Assembly (NCBI RefSeq): GCF_003634585.1
Contig: NZ_RBLG01000001.1
Span: forward strand, 248,001 to 312,000
Direction: 5' to 3'
Source of the DNA: Gillisia mitskevichiae
GTDB lineage: Bacteria > Bacteroidota > Bacteroidia > Flavobacteriales > Flavobacteriaceae
DNA length: 64,000 nt
Position numbers and translations under genes: made by a program. How positions within the stretch are numbered: the first letter of the stretch is position 1; every line of letters starts with the position of its first letter. The notes beneath the pieces were generated by a model. It saw only the letters and a list, made by a program, of their open reading frames with translations. It was not told the DNA's origin and made no database searches. Positions 35,824-44,861 of this stretch are shown one piece after another.

Positions 35824-37722
35824 ATGAGTGACGCATTAAAACACGAGTGTGGGATAGCCCAAATACGATTATTAAAACCCTTAGAATTCTATAAAGAGAA
35901 ATACGGAAGTGCATTTTACGGGGTAAATAAAATGTATTTAATGATGGAAAAGCAACATAACCGCGGACAAGACGGGGCGGGCTTTGCCAGTATTAAATTA
36001 AATACAGAACCTGGAGATAGATATATTAGTAGACTAAGATCTAATGCCTCTCAACCTATTCAGGATATATTTGCACAGATCAACGAGCGTATTAATACAG
36101 AATTAAGCGAGCACCCCGAATATCTTAATGATGTAGCTCTTCAGAAAAAGAACATACCATATATAGGTGAACTTTATCTAGGACATGTGCGTTATGGAAC
36201 TTTTGGAAAGAATAGCATAGAAAGTGTTCACCCATTTCTTCGCCAGAACAACTGGATGCACCGTAACCTTATTGTAGCTGGGAATTTTAATATGACCAAT
36301 GTCTCCACCCTTTTTGACAAGCTGGTAGAACTTGGACAACACCCTAAAGAACGTGCAGACACTGTAACGGTGATGGAGAAGATTGGACACTTTTTGGATG
36401 ATGAAGTTAGAAAATTATATAAAAAATTAAAGAAAGAAGGCTATACAAAAGTAGAGGCATCTCCACTAATTGCAGATAGGCTTAATGTTGCGAAGATCTT
36501 GAAAAAGTCTGCAAAAGATTGGGATGGTGGCTATGCGATGGCTGGATTATTAGGCCATGGTGACTCTTTTGTACTAAGAGATCCTGCAGGAATTAGACCA
36601 GCTTATTATTATAAGGATGATGAAGTTGTAGTTGTAGCATCAGAAAGACCTGTAATTCAAACTGTTTTCAATGTAAAATTTGAAGATGTAAAAGAATTAG
36701 AGCCTGGACATGCAATTATCACTAAGCTGAATGGTGAAGTTTCTATAAAGCAAATATTAGAACCTTTAGAAAGAAAAGCATGTTCTTTTGAACGTATTTA
36801 TTTCTCTAGAGGAAGTGATGCTGAAATTTATAAAGAACGTAAAATGCTTGGTCGTCTATTGATGCCAGAAGTTTTAAAATCTATAGACCACGATACCATA
36901 AATACCGTTTTCTCCTTTATTCCAAACACTGCAGAAACCTCTTTCTACGGAATGGTAGAAGCAGCACAGGATGAGTTGAACAAGCAAAAGAATGAAGCCA
37001 TTCTTTCAGAAAAAGACACTCTTACAGACGAAAGACTTCAAGAAATCTTAGCTCACAAGCTAAGAACTGAAAAGGTTGCTATAAAAGATGTGAAGCTTCG
37101 AACTTTTATTACTGAAGACAGCAGTCGTGATGATCTAGTAGCACACGTTTATGATGTTACTTATGGTGTGGTGAAGCCTGAAGATAATCTGGTGATCATA
37201 GATGATAGTATTGTGAGAGGAACAACTCTTAAGAAAAGTATCATTAAAATGATGGATAGATTGAATCCTAAACAATTGGTGGTGGTTTCTTCTGCACCAC
37301 AAATAAGATATCCAGATTGTTATGGGATAGATATGGCTAGACTTGAAGGCTTAGTTGCGTTTAGAGCTGCCTTGGAACTTTTAAAAGATGCAGGTAATTA
37401 CGATCTTATAGAAGAAGTTTATAATAAGTGTAAGTTACAAGTTCATTTGGAAGATAAGGATGTACAGAATTTTGTAAAAGAAATTTACGAACCATTTACA
37501 GACCAAGAGATCTCAGATAAAATAGCAGAATTATTAAGCGAGCCAGAGGTAAAGACAAAAGTTAAGATCATTTATCAAACGGTTGAAAATCTTCATAAAG
37601 CTTGTCCCGAGCATTTAGGGGACTGGTATTTTACTGGAAATTATCCAACTTTTGGAGGAAATCGTGTGGTAAATAGAGCTTTTATAAACTTTTATGAAGG
37701 AAATGAAGGCAGGTCTTATTAA
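35824..37722 (+). CDS. purF: amidophosphoribosyltransferase (PurF-like, long form)
   Basis: The enzyme is a class II glutamine amidotransferase plus phosphoribosyltransferase for the first step of purine synthesis. Cys9 in HECGIAQ is the likely N-terminal nucleophile after removal of an eight-residue propeptide. The PRPP motif is VIIDDSIVRGTTLKK. At 632 residues it is about 130 longer than typical PurF, with an extended central part and a C-terminal tail. The long form is common in flavobacteria as I recall it. It is near purN, fitting the pathway. A second, canonical PurF elsewhere cannot be ruled out. Confidence 0.8.
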   Translation: MSDALKHECGIAQIRLLKPLEFYKEKYGSAFYGVNKMYLMMEKQHNRGQDGAGFASIKLNTEPGDRYISRLRSNASQPIQDIFAQINERINTELSEHPEYLNDVALQKKNIPYIGELYLGHVRYGTFGKNSIESVHPFLRQNNWMHRNLIVAGNFNMTNVSTLFDKLVELGQHPKERADTVTVMEKIGHFLDDEVRKLYKKLKKEGYTKVEASPLIADRLNVAKILKKSAKDWDGGYAMAGLLGHGDSFVLRDPAGIRPAYYYKDDEVVVVASERPVIQTVFNVKFEDVKELEPGHAIITKLNGEVSIKQILEPLERKACSFERIYFSRGSDAEIYKERKMLGRLLMPEVLKSIDHDTINTVFSFIPNTAETSFYGMVEAAQDELNKQKNEAILSEKDTLTDERLQEILAHKLRTEKVAIKDVKLRTFITEDSSRDDLVAHVYDVTYGVVKPEDNLVIIDDSIVRGTTLKKSIIKMMDRLNPKQLVVVSSAPQIRYPDCYGIDMARLEGLVAFRAALELLKDAGNYDLIEEVYNKCKLQVHLEDKDVQNFVKEIYEPFTDQEISDKIAELLSEPEVKTKVKIIYQTVENLHKACPEHLGDWYFTGNYPTFGGNRVVNRAFINFYEGNEGRSY

Positions 37723-37865
37723 TTGATTTTCAAATATATAGCACATAAACTGCCGTTTAACTATTATCTGGGTTGTTTGTCTAAAAGTGTTTGCGTAGGT
37801 GCATTTATTCCATATATTAGCAAAGCCATAGCATAAGTAGGTTAAGTTCATGGTAGATTTGGGGC

Positions 37866-37897
37866 AAAAAAAGGTGGATTCTCATCCACCTTTTTTT
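37866..37897. terminator. first of two tandem terminators
   Basis: Fourteen-base perfect arms (37866-37879 and 37884-37897) enclose a loop TCTC and carry A and T tracts, so it works in both directions. It ends the purF transcript. Confidence 0.88.
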
Positions 37898-37910
37898 ATG
37901 CGCAATAGTC

Positions 37911-37948
37911 AACAAAAAATGGCCGAGTTTCCTCGGCCATTTTTTGTT
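37911..37948. terminator. second tandem terminator
   Basis: Seventeen-base perfect arms (37911-37927 and 37932-37948) with the core ATGGCCGAG enclose a loop TTTC, with A and T tracts. It follows the first by only 13 bases. It ends sodA on the minus strand and backs up the first for purF. Confidence 0.88.
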
Positions 37949-37963
37949 ATATATAATCAAGAT

Positions 37964-38578
37964 CTATTTTTCTTTTTCCTGAGCATATCTTGCAGAAACT
38001 TCTTTCCAGTTAATCACATTAAAGAATGCATTAATATAATCTGGACGCTTGTTCTGATATTTTAAATAGTAAGCATGTTCCCAAACATCCATTCCTAAGA
38101 TCGGTGTTCCACCACATCCAACTTCTGGCATTAGTGGGTTGTCTTGGTTTGGTGTAGAACAAACTTCTACCTTTCCGCCTTTATGAACGCATAACCATGC
38201 CCATCCAGATCCAAATTGCGTAGCTCCAGCTTTAGAAAACTCATCTTTAAAAGCATCAAAAGAACCAAACGCAGCGTCTATTGCCTTTGCAAGTTCTCCT
38301 TCTGGTTTCCCGCCTCCGTCTGGGGACATCACTTCCCAATACAAATTATGGTTGTAAAAACCACCACCGTTATTTCTAACAGCTTTATTGGACATATCTA
38401 AGTTTTCAAGAATATTCTCTATTGTTTTTCCTTCATTATCTGTTCCTGCAATAGCATCATTTAATTTGCTGGTATATCCCGCATGATGTTTATCATGATG
38501 AATTTCCATTGTTTTAGCATCTATATGTGGTTCTAATGCGTCAAAAGCATAATTCAATTTTGGTAATTCAAAAGCCAT
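37964..38578 (-). CDS. sodA: superoxide dismutase, manganese-type
   Basis: The 204-residue enzyme has metal ligands in [17 protein letters not shown] and DVWEHAYYL. Gly in the [13 protein letters not shown] segment and Gln in TPNQDNPL are the pair typical of Mn or cambialistic enzymes; iron enzymes have them reversed. No signal peptide is present, so it is cytoplasmic. It ends at the second of the tandem terminators. Confidence 0.95.
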   Translation of the reverse strand: MAFELPKLNYAFDALEPHIDAKTMEIHHDKHHAGYTSKLNDAIAGTDNEGKTIENILENLDMSNKAVRNNGGGFYNHNLYWEVMSPDGGGKPEGELAKAIDAAFGSFDAFKDEFSKAGATQFGSGWAWLCVHKGGKVEVCSTPNQDNPLMPEVGCGGTPILGMDVWEHAYYLKYQNKRPDYINAFFNVINWKEVSARYAQEKEK

Positions 38579-38616
38579 AATTATATGTTTTTTAGTTATT
38601 ATTTATTCAAGAGTTT

Positions 38617-38624
38617 CAAATTTA
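38617..38624 (-). promoter_or_regulatory. sodA promoter -7 element
   Basis: The minus strand reads TAAATTTG here, an exact TAnnTTTG, 38 bases before the sodA start. No good -33 element was seen. Confidence 0.5.
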
Positions 38625-38748
38625 GGCATTAAGGATTTTAATTTAAATGTTTTTGTGTTATAAAATACTTAAAGATTGTGTTCTATTGAGATGTATTTAT
38701 TACCATATTCCTTTAATTTAGACCTACGAACTTTATAAAATCTATTAG

Positions 38749-41700
38749 TTGATCAATCCCAATACCTTTACTATATATAATGCATCTGCAGGATCTGGTA
38801 AAACTTTTACTCTAGTAAAAGATTATCTAGTATTACTTTTAAATAGCAACAGAGACGATGCTTATAAAAATATCCTCGCAATCACCTTTACCAATAAGGC
38901 TGTTGGAGAAATGAAATCTCGAGTGATACAAGGGCTTAGTTCGTTGGCTTCAGAAAATATTTTAAGTGAAGATTCTCTTTTAAAACTACTTATTCAAGAG
39001 ACTAATTTAGATAAAGCGGAAATTCAGCTACGAGCAAAAAGAATTCTTAAGAATATTCTTCACAATTATGCCGCATTCGATATTTCTACTATAGATAGAT
39101 TCACACATAAAATTATAAGAACTTTTGCCAAGGATCTTGGAATTCCTGTGAACTTTGAAGTTGAACTCAATTTAGATCTTATTTTACAAGAAGCCGTGGA
39201 CCGGGTAATTAATAGAGCTGGTGAAGAAAAAGAACTTACCAAGGTGCTTCTAAAGTTTACATTGGATAAAACCGATGACGACAAGAGTTGGGATATAAGC
39301 AGAGATCTGTTTTCTTTCTCAAAATTACTAATTCGCGAGAGTCAGCAACAATATGTGCAACAATTAAAAGGAAAGAGTCTTCAGGATTTTGCAGAGTTTT
39401 CTGAAAAAATTAAAATGGGGATTATTTTAATTGAAGATGATATTATCGATGCTGCTAATTCCTTCTTTGAACTTCTATCTAAATTTGAACTCACCGAAAA
39501 GGATTTTAACGGTGGTTATTTATTTAAATATTTCATCAAAATTAAAAATCAAAACTATATAAAATTATTTGGAGCAAAATGGCAGGATAAGCTTGAAGAT
39601 TCCGCTCTTTACCCACAGAGATTGAGTGATGATAAAAAAGCTGTTTTAGATCAACATCAAACTGAAATTGCCGAATATTTTAATAAGTCTAAAAGAGCAA
39701 TTCTTAAACGAGATTATTTAAAAGCTATAGATAAAAGTATTATTCCGCTTTCTCTTCTAAGCGAGATTTCTAATGAAATCGATAAAATTAAGAAAGAGCG
39801 CTCCCTTGTGCTTATCTCCGATTTTAATCCGACTATCGCGAAAGAGATCAACAATCAGCCTGTTCCCTTTATATACGAGCGGCTAGGAGAACGCTATAAA
39901 AATTATTTTATAGATGAATTTCAGGACACTTCAGAAATGCAGTGGACGAATATAATTCCATTAGCAGATCATAATCTTAACACCATTCAATCTAACACGG
40001 AGCCAGCTGCAAATATCACTTTAGTAGGAGATGCTAAACAGTCTATCTATAGGTTTAGAGGTGGAAAAGCAGAGCAGTTTATCGATCTATGTATGCTTGG
40101 AAATCCATTTCAGGTAGAAAAAGAGGTAATAGACCTTCCTTCCAATTATAGAAGTGCTAAAGAAGTAGTTGCATTTAATAATTCTTTCTTCCAGTATATT
40201 TCTAATAAATTTGAAAGTAATACCTATAAAACCCTTTTTCAGAAAAGTGGGCAAGAGCCTATAAAAACGGGTGGTGGATATGTGAATATTTCTTTTTTAG
40301 AAGCAAAGAAGAAAGAAGAGGAATTAGAGATGCACCCAATTAAATCTTTAGAAATCATTAAAGATCTAGATGAGCAAGGCGTTTCCAGAAGTGATATTTG
40401 TATATTAACCAGAACTAGGAAGGAAAGTTTTGCTATTGCAAACTATTTAAATGAGCAAGGAATAGCTATAGTTTCTTCGGAATCCTTATTAGTATCTAAT
40501 TCTCCAGAAGTTCGTTTTATCAACAATCTTTTTACTGCATCCTTAAATCCTCACGATAAAAATATAAAATGGGAACTGCTTAATTATCTAATTCAAAAAT
40601 TAGAGATCAAAGATGCTCATAAATTAATACTAGAAAATTTAGAAAAGGAACATCAGGAGCTTTTTGATTGGCTAACAGAATATGAGATCTATTTCGATAT
40701 TAAAAAAATCCAGGTCTTATCTATCTATGAAGCTGCAGAATATATTATAAGAGCTTTTTCTCTTATCAAAGAGTCCGATGCTTATCTGCAATTCTACTTA
40801 GATTTTGTTTTTGATTCTTTAAATAACCAAAATATAGGTATCTCTGAATTTCTAGAACTCTGGAATCAGAAAAGTGAAAAATTGAGCATCCTTGCACCAA
40901 AATCCAATGATGCCGTCCAGATTATGACAATTCATAAGTCTAAAGGTCTAGAATTTCCGATAGTTATTTACCCATTTGCGAATTCGGCACTACAGGATAT
41001 CTCCAGAGAATCTATCTGGTTGCCTCTGCCCGAAGGTTTAAATGATATACCAATTGGTTATTTAAAAGCTTCAAAGGGGATGTTAGATTGGGGAGAAACT
41101 GAAGCAAATGCATATCAAGAACTTTTAGATAAAACAGAGTTTGATAGTATTAATGTGCTTTATGTGGCATTTACTCGAGCTGCACAGCAATTATATATAA
41201 TCTCTAATTTAGATATTACGGCTAAAGGCGAGATCAATGAAAATAAGGTGTCTGGCTTACTCATTGGCTATTTAAAAGATGTAAATAATTGGAAAGAAGA
41301 TCAAGAAACCTTCGAGTTTGGTAATAAAATTATTGAAAATTACAAAGCTTCAGAAGAAACAAGTAATCTAAAAAACAATCATTTTTTCTCTTCCTCTACT
41401 CAAAATAATGCGGTACAAATAATGACAAAATCTGGGTTGTTATGGGATTCGCTTCAGGAAAAAGCGATTGTTAAAGGAGATCTTTATCATGATATATTTT
41501 CTGAAATAGATACCATAGAAGATATGCCTTCAGCAATTAAGAAATTCACTCAAGATGAAAACCTTTCAGAAAGTGAACTTCTGGAAATAGAGAAATTAAT
41601 TTCAGAAGTTATTCTTCATCCAGAACTGTCAGAATATTATACTGATAAAAGTATCGTTGTAAAAGAAAGGAATATTCTAAACCCAAATGGAGAAGTTTTA

Positions 41701-41886
41701 CGACCGGATAGATTAAATATAAAAGATAAATTAGTTACTATCATAGATTATAAAACCGGTGCATTTCAAAAGACGCATCAACTCCAAATGGAGCAATACG
41801 CAAATATCCTAACTGAAATGGGATTTAGCATTCATAAAAAAATACTCATATATATTAATACAGAAGTGAACCTCACATTTATTTAA
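38749..41886 (+). CDS. UvrD-type helicase with C-terminal PD-(D/E)XK nuclease (AddA-like)
   Basis: The 1045-residue protein has Walker A at about residues 12-19 (ASAGSGKT), motif II DEFQD, motif [17 protein letters not shown], a late helicase motif [11 protein letters not shown] and FTRAAQQLY, and a C-terminal nuclease core [10 protein letters not shown]...IIDYKTG. It is the helicase-nuclease half of an AddAB-type end-processing enzyme for double-strand break repair. The start is a TTG; no suitable ATG precedes motif I. The partner gene, AddB-like, lies about 3 kb downstream. Confidence 0.92.
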   Translation: MINPNTFTIYNASAGSGKTFTLVKDYLVLLLNSNRDDAYKNILAITFTNKAVGEMKSRVIQGLSSLASENILSEDSLLKLLIQETNLDKAEIQLRAKRILKNILHNYAAFDISTIDRFTHKIIRTFAKDLGIPVNFEVELNLDLILQEAVDRVINRAGEEKELTKVLLKFTLDKTDDDKSWDISRDLFSFSKLLIRESQQQYVQQLKGKSLQDFAEFSEKIKMGIILIEDDIIDAANSFFELLSKFELTEKDFNGGYLFKYFIKIKNQNYIKLFGAKWQDKLEDSALYPQRLSDDKKAVLDQHQTEIAEYFNKSKRAILKRDYLKAIDKSIIPLSLLSEISNEIDKIKKERSLVLISDFNPTIAKEINNQPVPFIYERLGERYKNYFIDEFQDTSEMQWTNIIPLADHNLNTIQSNTEPAANITLVGDAKQSIYRFRGGKAEQFIDLCMLGNPFQVEKEVIDLPSNYRSAKEVVAFNNSFFQYISNKFESNTYKTLFQKSGQEPIKTGGGYVNISFLEAKKKEEELEMHPIKSLEIIKDLDEQGVSRSDICILTRTRKESFAIANYLNEQGIAIVSSESLLVSNSPEVRFINNLFTASLNPHDKNIKWELLNYLIQKLEIKDAHKLILENLEKEHQELFDWLTEYEIYFDIKKIQVLSIYEAAEYIIRAFSLIKESDAYLQFYLDFVFDSLNNQNIGISEFLELWNQKSEKLSILAPKSNDAVQIMTIHKSKGLEFPIVIYPFANSALQDISRESIWLPLPEGLNDIPIGYLKASKGMLDWGETEANAYQELLDKTEFDSINVLYVAFTRAAQQLYIISNLDITAKGEINENKVSGLLIGYLKDVNNWKEDQETFEFGNKIIENYKASEETSNLKNNHFFSSSTQNNAVQIMTKSGLLWDSLQEKAIVKGDLYHDIFSEIDTIEDMPSAIKKFTQDENLSESELLEIEKLISEVILHPELSEYYTDKSIVVKERNILNPNGEVLRPDRLNIKDKLVTIIDYKTGAFQKTHQLQMEQYANILTEMGFSIHKKILIYINTEVNLTFI

Positions 41887-41894
41887 AAGATGTT

Positions 41895-41902
41895 TATTTT
41901 TG
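41895..41902 (+). promoter_or_regulatory. kbl promoter -7 element
   Basis: TATTTTTG fits TAnnTTTG and ends 15 bases before the ATG at 41918. It covers the TTG at 41900, so that TTG is not the real start. Confidence 0.55.
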
Positions 41903-41917
41903 AAAAAAATTGAAATT

Positions 41918-43111
41918 ATGTACGGATCGATAAAAGAGCACTTACAAACTGAAATTAAAGAAATTAAAGAAAACGGACTTTATAAAAAAGAACGCATAAT
42001 TACTTCCCCACAAGGAGCAGCTATAAAAATAAGTACCGGACAAGAGGTTATTAACTTTTGCGCTAACAATTATTTGGGTTTATCTTCTCATCCAGAAGTG
42101 ATCCAAGCAGCAAAAGATGCTATGGATTCCCATGGATTTGGAATGTCTAGTGTTCGATTTATTTGTGGAACTCAGGATATTCATAAAGAATTAGAACAAA
42201 AGGTCGCAGATTTCTACGGAACAGAAGACACTATTCTTTATGCTGCATGTTTTGATGCGAACGGTGGGATTTTTGAACCATTACTCTCTGCAGAAGATGC
42301 TATTATCTCAGATTCTCTGAATCATGCTTCTATTATAGATGGAGTTCGTCTTTGTAAGGCAGCCAGATATCGCTATGCAAATGGCAATATGGAAGATCTA
42401 GAAAAACAGCTACAAGCTGCTAATGAAAAAGGCGCAAGATTTAAATTGATCGTTACAGATGGAGTATTCTCTATGGATGGCTTGGTTGCTCCTTTAGATA
42501 AAATTTGTGATTTAGCAGATAAATATGATGCGATGGTAATGGTAGATGAATGTCACGCCACAGGATTTATAGGGAAGACAGGGATTGGAACTATGGAAGA
42601 AAAAGGAGTCCTAGGCAGAATAGATATTATTACTGGAACCTTTGGTAAAGCACTTGGTGGTGCAATGGGAGGATATACAACTGGAAAGAAAGAGATCATT
42701 GATCTGTTAAGACAACGCTCTAGACCTTACTTATTCTCAAATTCCTTAGCTCCTTCTATTGTGGGTGCTTCTATAAAGGTGTTTGATATGCTTAAAAATG
42801 ATACAAGTTTAAGAGATAAGTTAGAGGATAATACAAAGTACTTCAAGGAAAAAATGAAGGCCGCTGGTTTTGATATAATCGATGGTGATTCTGCAATTGT
42901 GCCAGTTATGCTTTATGATGCAAAACTATCTCAAGATATGGCAGATAAATTATTGGAAGAAGGAATATACGTAATTGGTTTCTTTTTCCCTGTAGTACCA
43001 AAAGATAAGGCTAGAATTCGAGTTCAACTTTCAGCAGCGCATGAAAAAGAACATTTAGACAAAGCTATTGCTGCATTTACAAAAGTGGGAAAAGAATTAA
43101 AAGTAATATAA
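41918..43111 (+). CDS. kbl: glycine C-acetyltransferase (2-amino-3-ketobutyrate CoA ligase)
   Basis: The PLP enzyme cleaves 2-amino-3-ketobutyrate with CoA to glycine and acetyl-CoA in threonine breakdown. It has [40 protein letters not shown] and the Schiff-base Lys in [15 protein letters not shown]. These features also occur in related serine palmitoyl- and aminolevulinate synthases, but the pattern of the whole protein is Kbl-like. It is 397 residues long with the ATG at 41918, set by the upstream -7 box. Confidence 0.92.
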   Translation: MYGSIKEHLQTEIKEIKENGLYKKERIITSPQGAAIKISTGQEVINFCANNYLGLSSHPEVIQAAKDAMDSHGFGMSSVRFICGTQDIHKELEQKVADFYGTEDTILYAACFDANGGIFEPLLSAEDAIISDSLNHASIIDGVRLCKAARYRYANGNMEDLEKQLQAANEKGARFKLIVTDGVFSMDGLVAPLDKICDLADKYDAMVMVDECHATGFIGKTGIGTMEEKGVLGRIDIITGTFGKALGGAMGGYTTGKKEIIDLLRQRSRPYLFSNSLAPSIVGASIKVFDMLKNDTSLRDKLEDNTKYFKEKMKAAGFDIIDGDSAIVPVMLYDAKLSQDMADKLLEEGIYVIGFFFPVVPKDKARIRVQLSAAHEKEHLDKAIAAFTKVGKELKVI

Positions 43112-43291
43112 AGACAGAACCCAATCTTTTAACTGTTAAAAATATTAGGTTTTTATAATTTTTTAAGGTTTATACTGTTAATGTTTTAGTTTAAAATTTA
43201 GGCGAATTATGCTGGTTTTATAGCTTAAAACTTAGCAAAACCCTTTAAATACAGTGTATATAGGCTTCAATTAAGAAAACTTTATTATTTT

Positions 43292-43299
43292 TATCTTTG
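43292..43299 (+). promoter_or_regulatory. ompA-like gene promoter -7 element
   Basis: TATCTTTG fits TAnnTTTG, 60 bases before the ATG at 43360. The leader it predicts is therefore much longer than for other genes in this window. The rest of the 248-base gap (43112-43359) is AT-rich with no feature I can support. Confidence 0.5.
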
Positions 43300-43359
43300 T
43301 TAATATCGAATTAGCACATACTTTTGCTTCAATTAACACTTAAAACTAAATCAACAAAT

Positions 43360-44793
43360 ATGAAACATCTTAGCAGATTTTTATTAGCTTCAATGTTTGT
43401 TTTGGGCTTATCTTCAATGCAAGCACAAGACGCGAACAACCCGTGGGCCATCGGTATTGGAACAAACGCGGTTAACTATTTTGGTACTGGTGACGACACC
43501 CCAGGAATGATTGGTAACGGCGTAGCCGGAGGAGAATTTGGAGACAAATTTTTTGATACTAAAAAATGGAATATTCTTCCTTCTGTTTCTAGACTTTCTG
43601 TTTCTAGATATGTTGGTGGAGGATTCGTTGTAGAGGTTGCAGGTTCTGTAAACCAAATAGACTCTTTCGGAGATCAAGGTGTAGATGATTTATCTTACTA
43701 CGCAGTAGATGGTATGGCTAACTACAGTCTTAGAGCTTTATTAAACGACGGATGGTTTGACCCACAACTAGGACTTGGTGGTGGTTACAACTGGTTAGAT
43801 TCTGAAGGAAATGGAACTTTAAACGGTAAAGCTGGTTTCAACATCTGGTTCACAGATAACGTTGCTTTAAACGTACAGTCTACTTACAAACATGCTTTTA
43901 AAGATGAAGCAGATTCTCATTTCCAACATGCTGCTGGTATTAAATTAATCTTCGGAGGAAAAGATACTGATGGTGATGGAATTTATGACAAAGATGATGA
44001 ATGTCCTGAGATTGCAGGTTTAGCTGAATTTAACGGATGTCCTGATACTGACGGTGATGGAATCGAGGATCGTAAAGATGCTTGTCCTGAAGTTGCTGGT
44101 TTAGCTGAATTTGATGGATGTGCAGATACAGATGGTGATGGAATTCCTGATCCTAAAGATGAATGTCCTACTGTTGCTGGAATTGCAGCAATGAATGGAT
44201 GTCCTGATGCTGATGGGGATGGAGTAAAAGATAGTGAAGACGAATGTCCTAACGAAGCTGGTCCAAAAGAAAACAAAGGTTGTCCTTTCAAGGATAAAGA
44301 TGGTGATGGTGTTTTAGATAAAGATGATGAATGTCCAGAAGTTGCAGGAACTGTAGCTAACAACGGATGTCCAGAACCAACTGCTGAAGCAATTAAAGAA
44401 TTGAACGAATACTCTAAAACTGTATTATTCGATCTTAACAAAGCCTCTATTCGTCCTGATTCTGGTGATGCTTTAAAATCTATTTCTGATATCATGGAAG
44501 AGTATTCAAATACTATTTTCCATATTGAAGGTCACACAGATTCTCAAGGTAGCGATGCTTACAACTTGAAATTATCTCAAGAGCGTGCTGCTTCTGTAAG
44601 AGAATTTTTAATCTCTGCTGGTGTACCTGCTAACAGATTAACTTCTGAAGGTTATGGTGAATCTAGACCAATTGCAACTAACAAAACTGCAAAAGGAAGA
44701 CAAGATAACAGACGTGTAAACATCTCTTTGGATAAAGACAAAGAAATGAAAGAAACGAAAGAAACTGAAAAAGATTCTACAGATAAAATGTAG
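43360..44793 (+). CDS. OmpA-family outer membrane protein with thrombospondin type 3 repeats
   Basis: The 477-residue protein has a signal peptide (MKHLSRFLLASMFVLGLSSMQA-Q). The N-terminal part is a beta-barrel-like domain to about residue 200. Then come five calcium-binding TSP3 repeats of the DTDGDGI...DECPE...GC type (43963-44373). The C-terminus is an OmpA domain that holds peptidoglycan (FHIEGHTDSQGSDAYNLKLS and RVNI). The ATG at 43360 is used because the frame upstream lacks a signal. The protein links outer membrane and cell wall and is probably abundant. A strong terminator follows. Confidence 0.95.
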   Translation: MKHLSRFLLASMFVLGLSSMQAQDANNPWAIGIGTNAVNYFGTGDDTPGMIGNGVAGGEFGDKFFDTKKWNILPSVSRLSVSRYVGGGFVVEVAGSVNQIDSFGDQGVDDLSYYAVDGMANYSLRALLNDGWFDPQLGLGGGYNWLDSEGNGTLNGKAGFNIWFTDNVALNVQSTYKHAFKDEADSHFQHAAGIKLIFGGKDTDGDGIYDKDDECPEIAGLAEFNGCPDTDGDGIEDRKDACPEVAGLAEFDGCADTDGDGIPDPKDECPTVAGIAAMNGCPDADGDGVKDSEDECPNEAGPKENKGCPFKDKDGDGVLDKDDECPEVAGTVANNGCPEPTAEAIKELNEYSKTVLFDLNKASIRPDSGDALKSISDIMEEYSNTIFHIEGHTDSQGSDAYNLKLSQERAASVREFLISAGVPANRLTSEGYGESRPIATNKTAKGRQDNRRVNISLDKDKEMKETKETEKDSTDKM

Positions 44794-44819
44794 TATAAAA
44801 AAGCTTTAAAGTTTTTTAA

Positions 44820-44848
44820 AAAACGCCCCGATACTCTCGGGGCGTTTT
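44820..44848 (+). terminator. rho-independent terminator after the OmpA gene
   Basis: Twelve-base perfect arms AAAACGCCCCGA (44820-44831) and TCGGGGCGTTTT (44837-44848) enclose a five-base loop, followed by T-rich sequence. It is GC-rich and should be efficient. The AddB-like gene starts 14 bases later, so its transcription must come from read-through or a promoter within this spot. Confidence 0.88.
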
Positions 44849-44861
44849 CTATTTTTAACCT

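Noticed and set aside
37850-38065. 71-codon ORF on the plus strand
   Set aside because: It runs through both tandem terminators and the end of sodA; composition is that of a shadow frame.
43963-44373. Tandem DNA repeat of about 78 bases
   Set aside because: This is explained by the protein-level TSP3 repeats and is not a CRISPR or minisatellite.
43983-44495. 170-codon ORF antisense to the OmpA gene
   Set aside because: It is a low-complexity Ser/Pro-rich shadow made by the periodic TSP3 repeats on the other strand.
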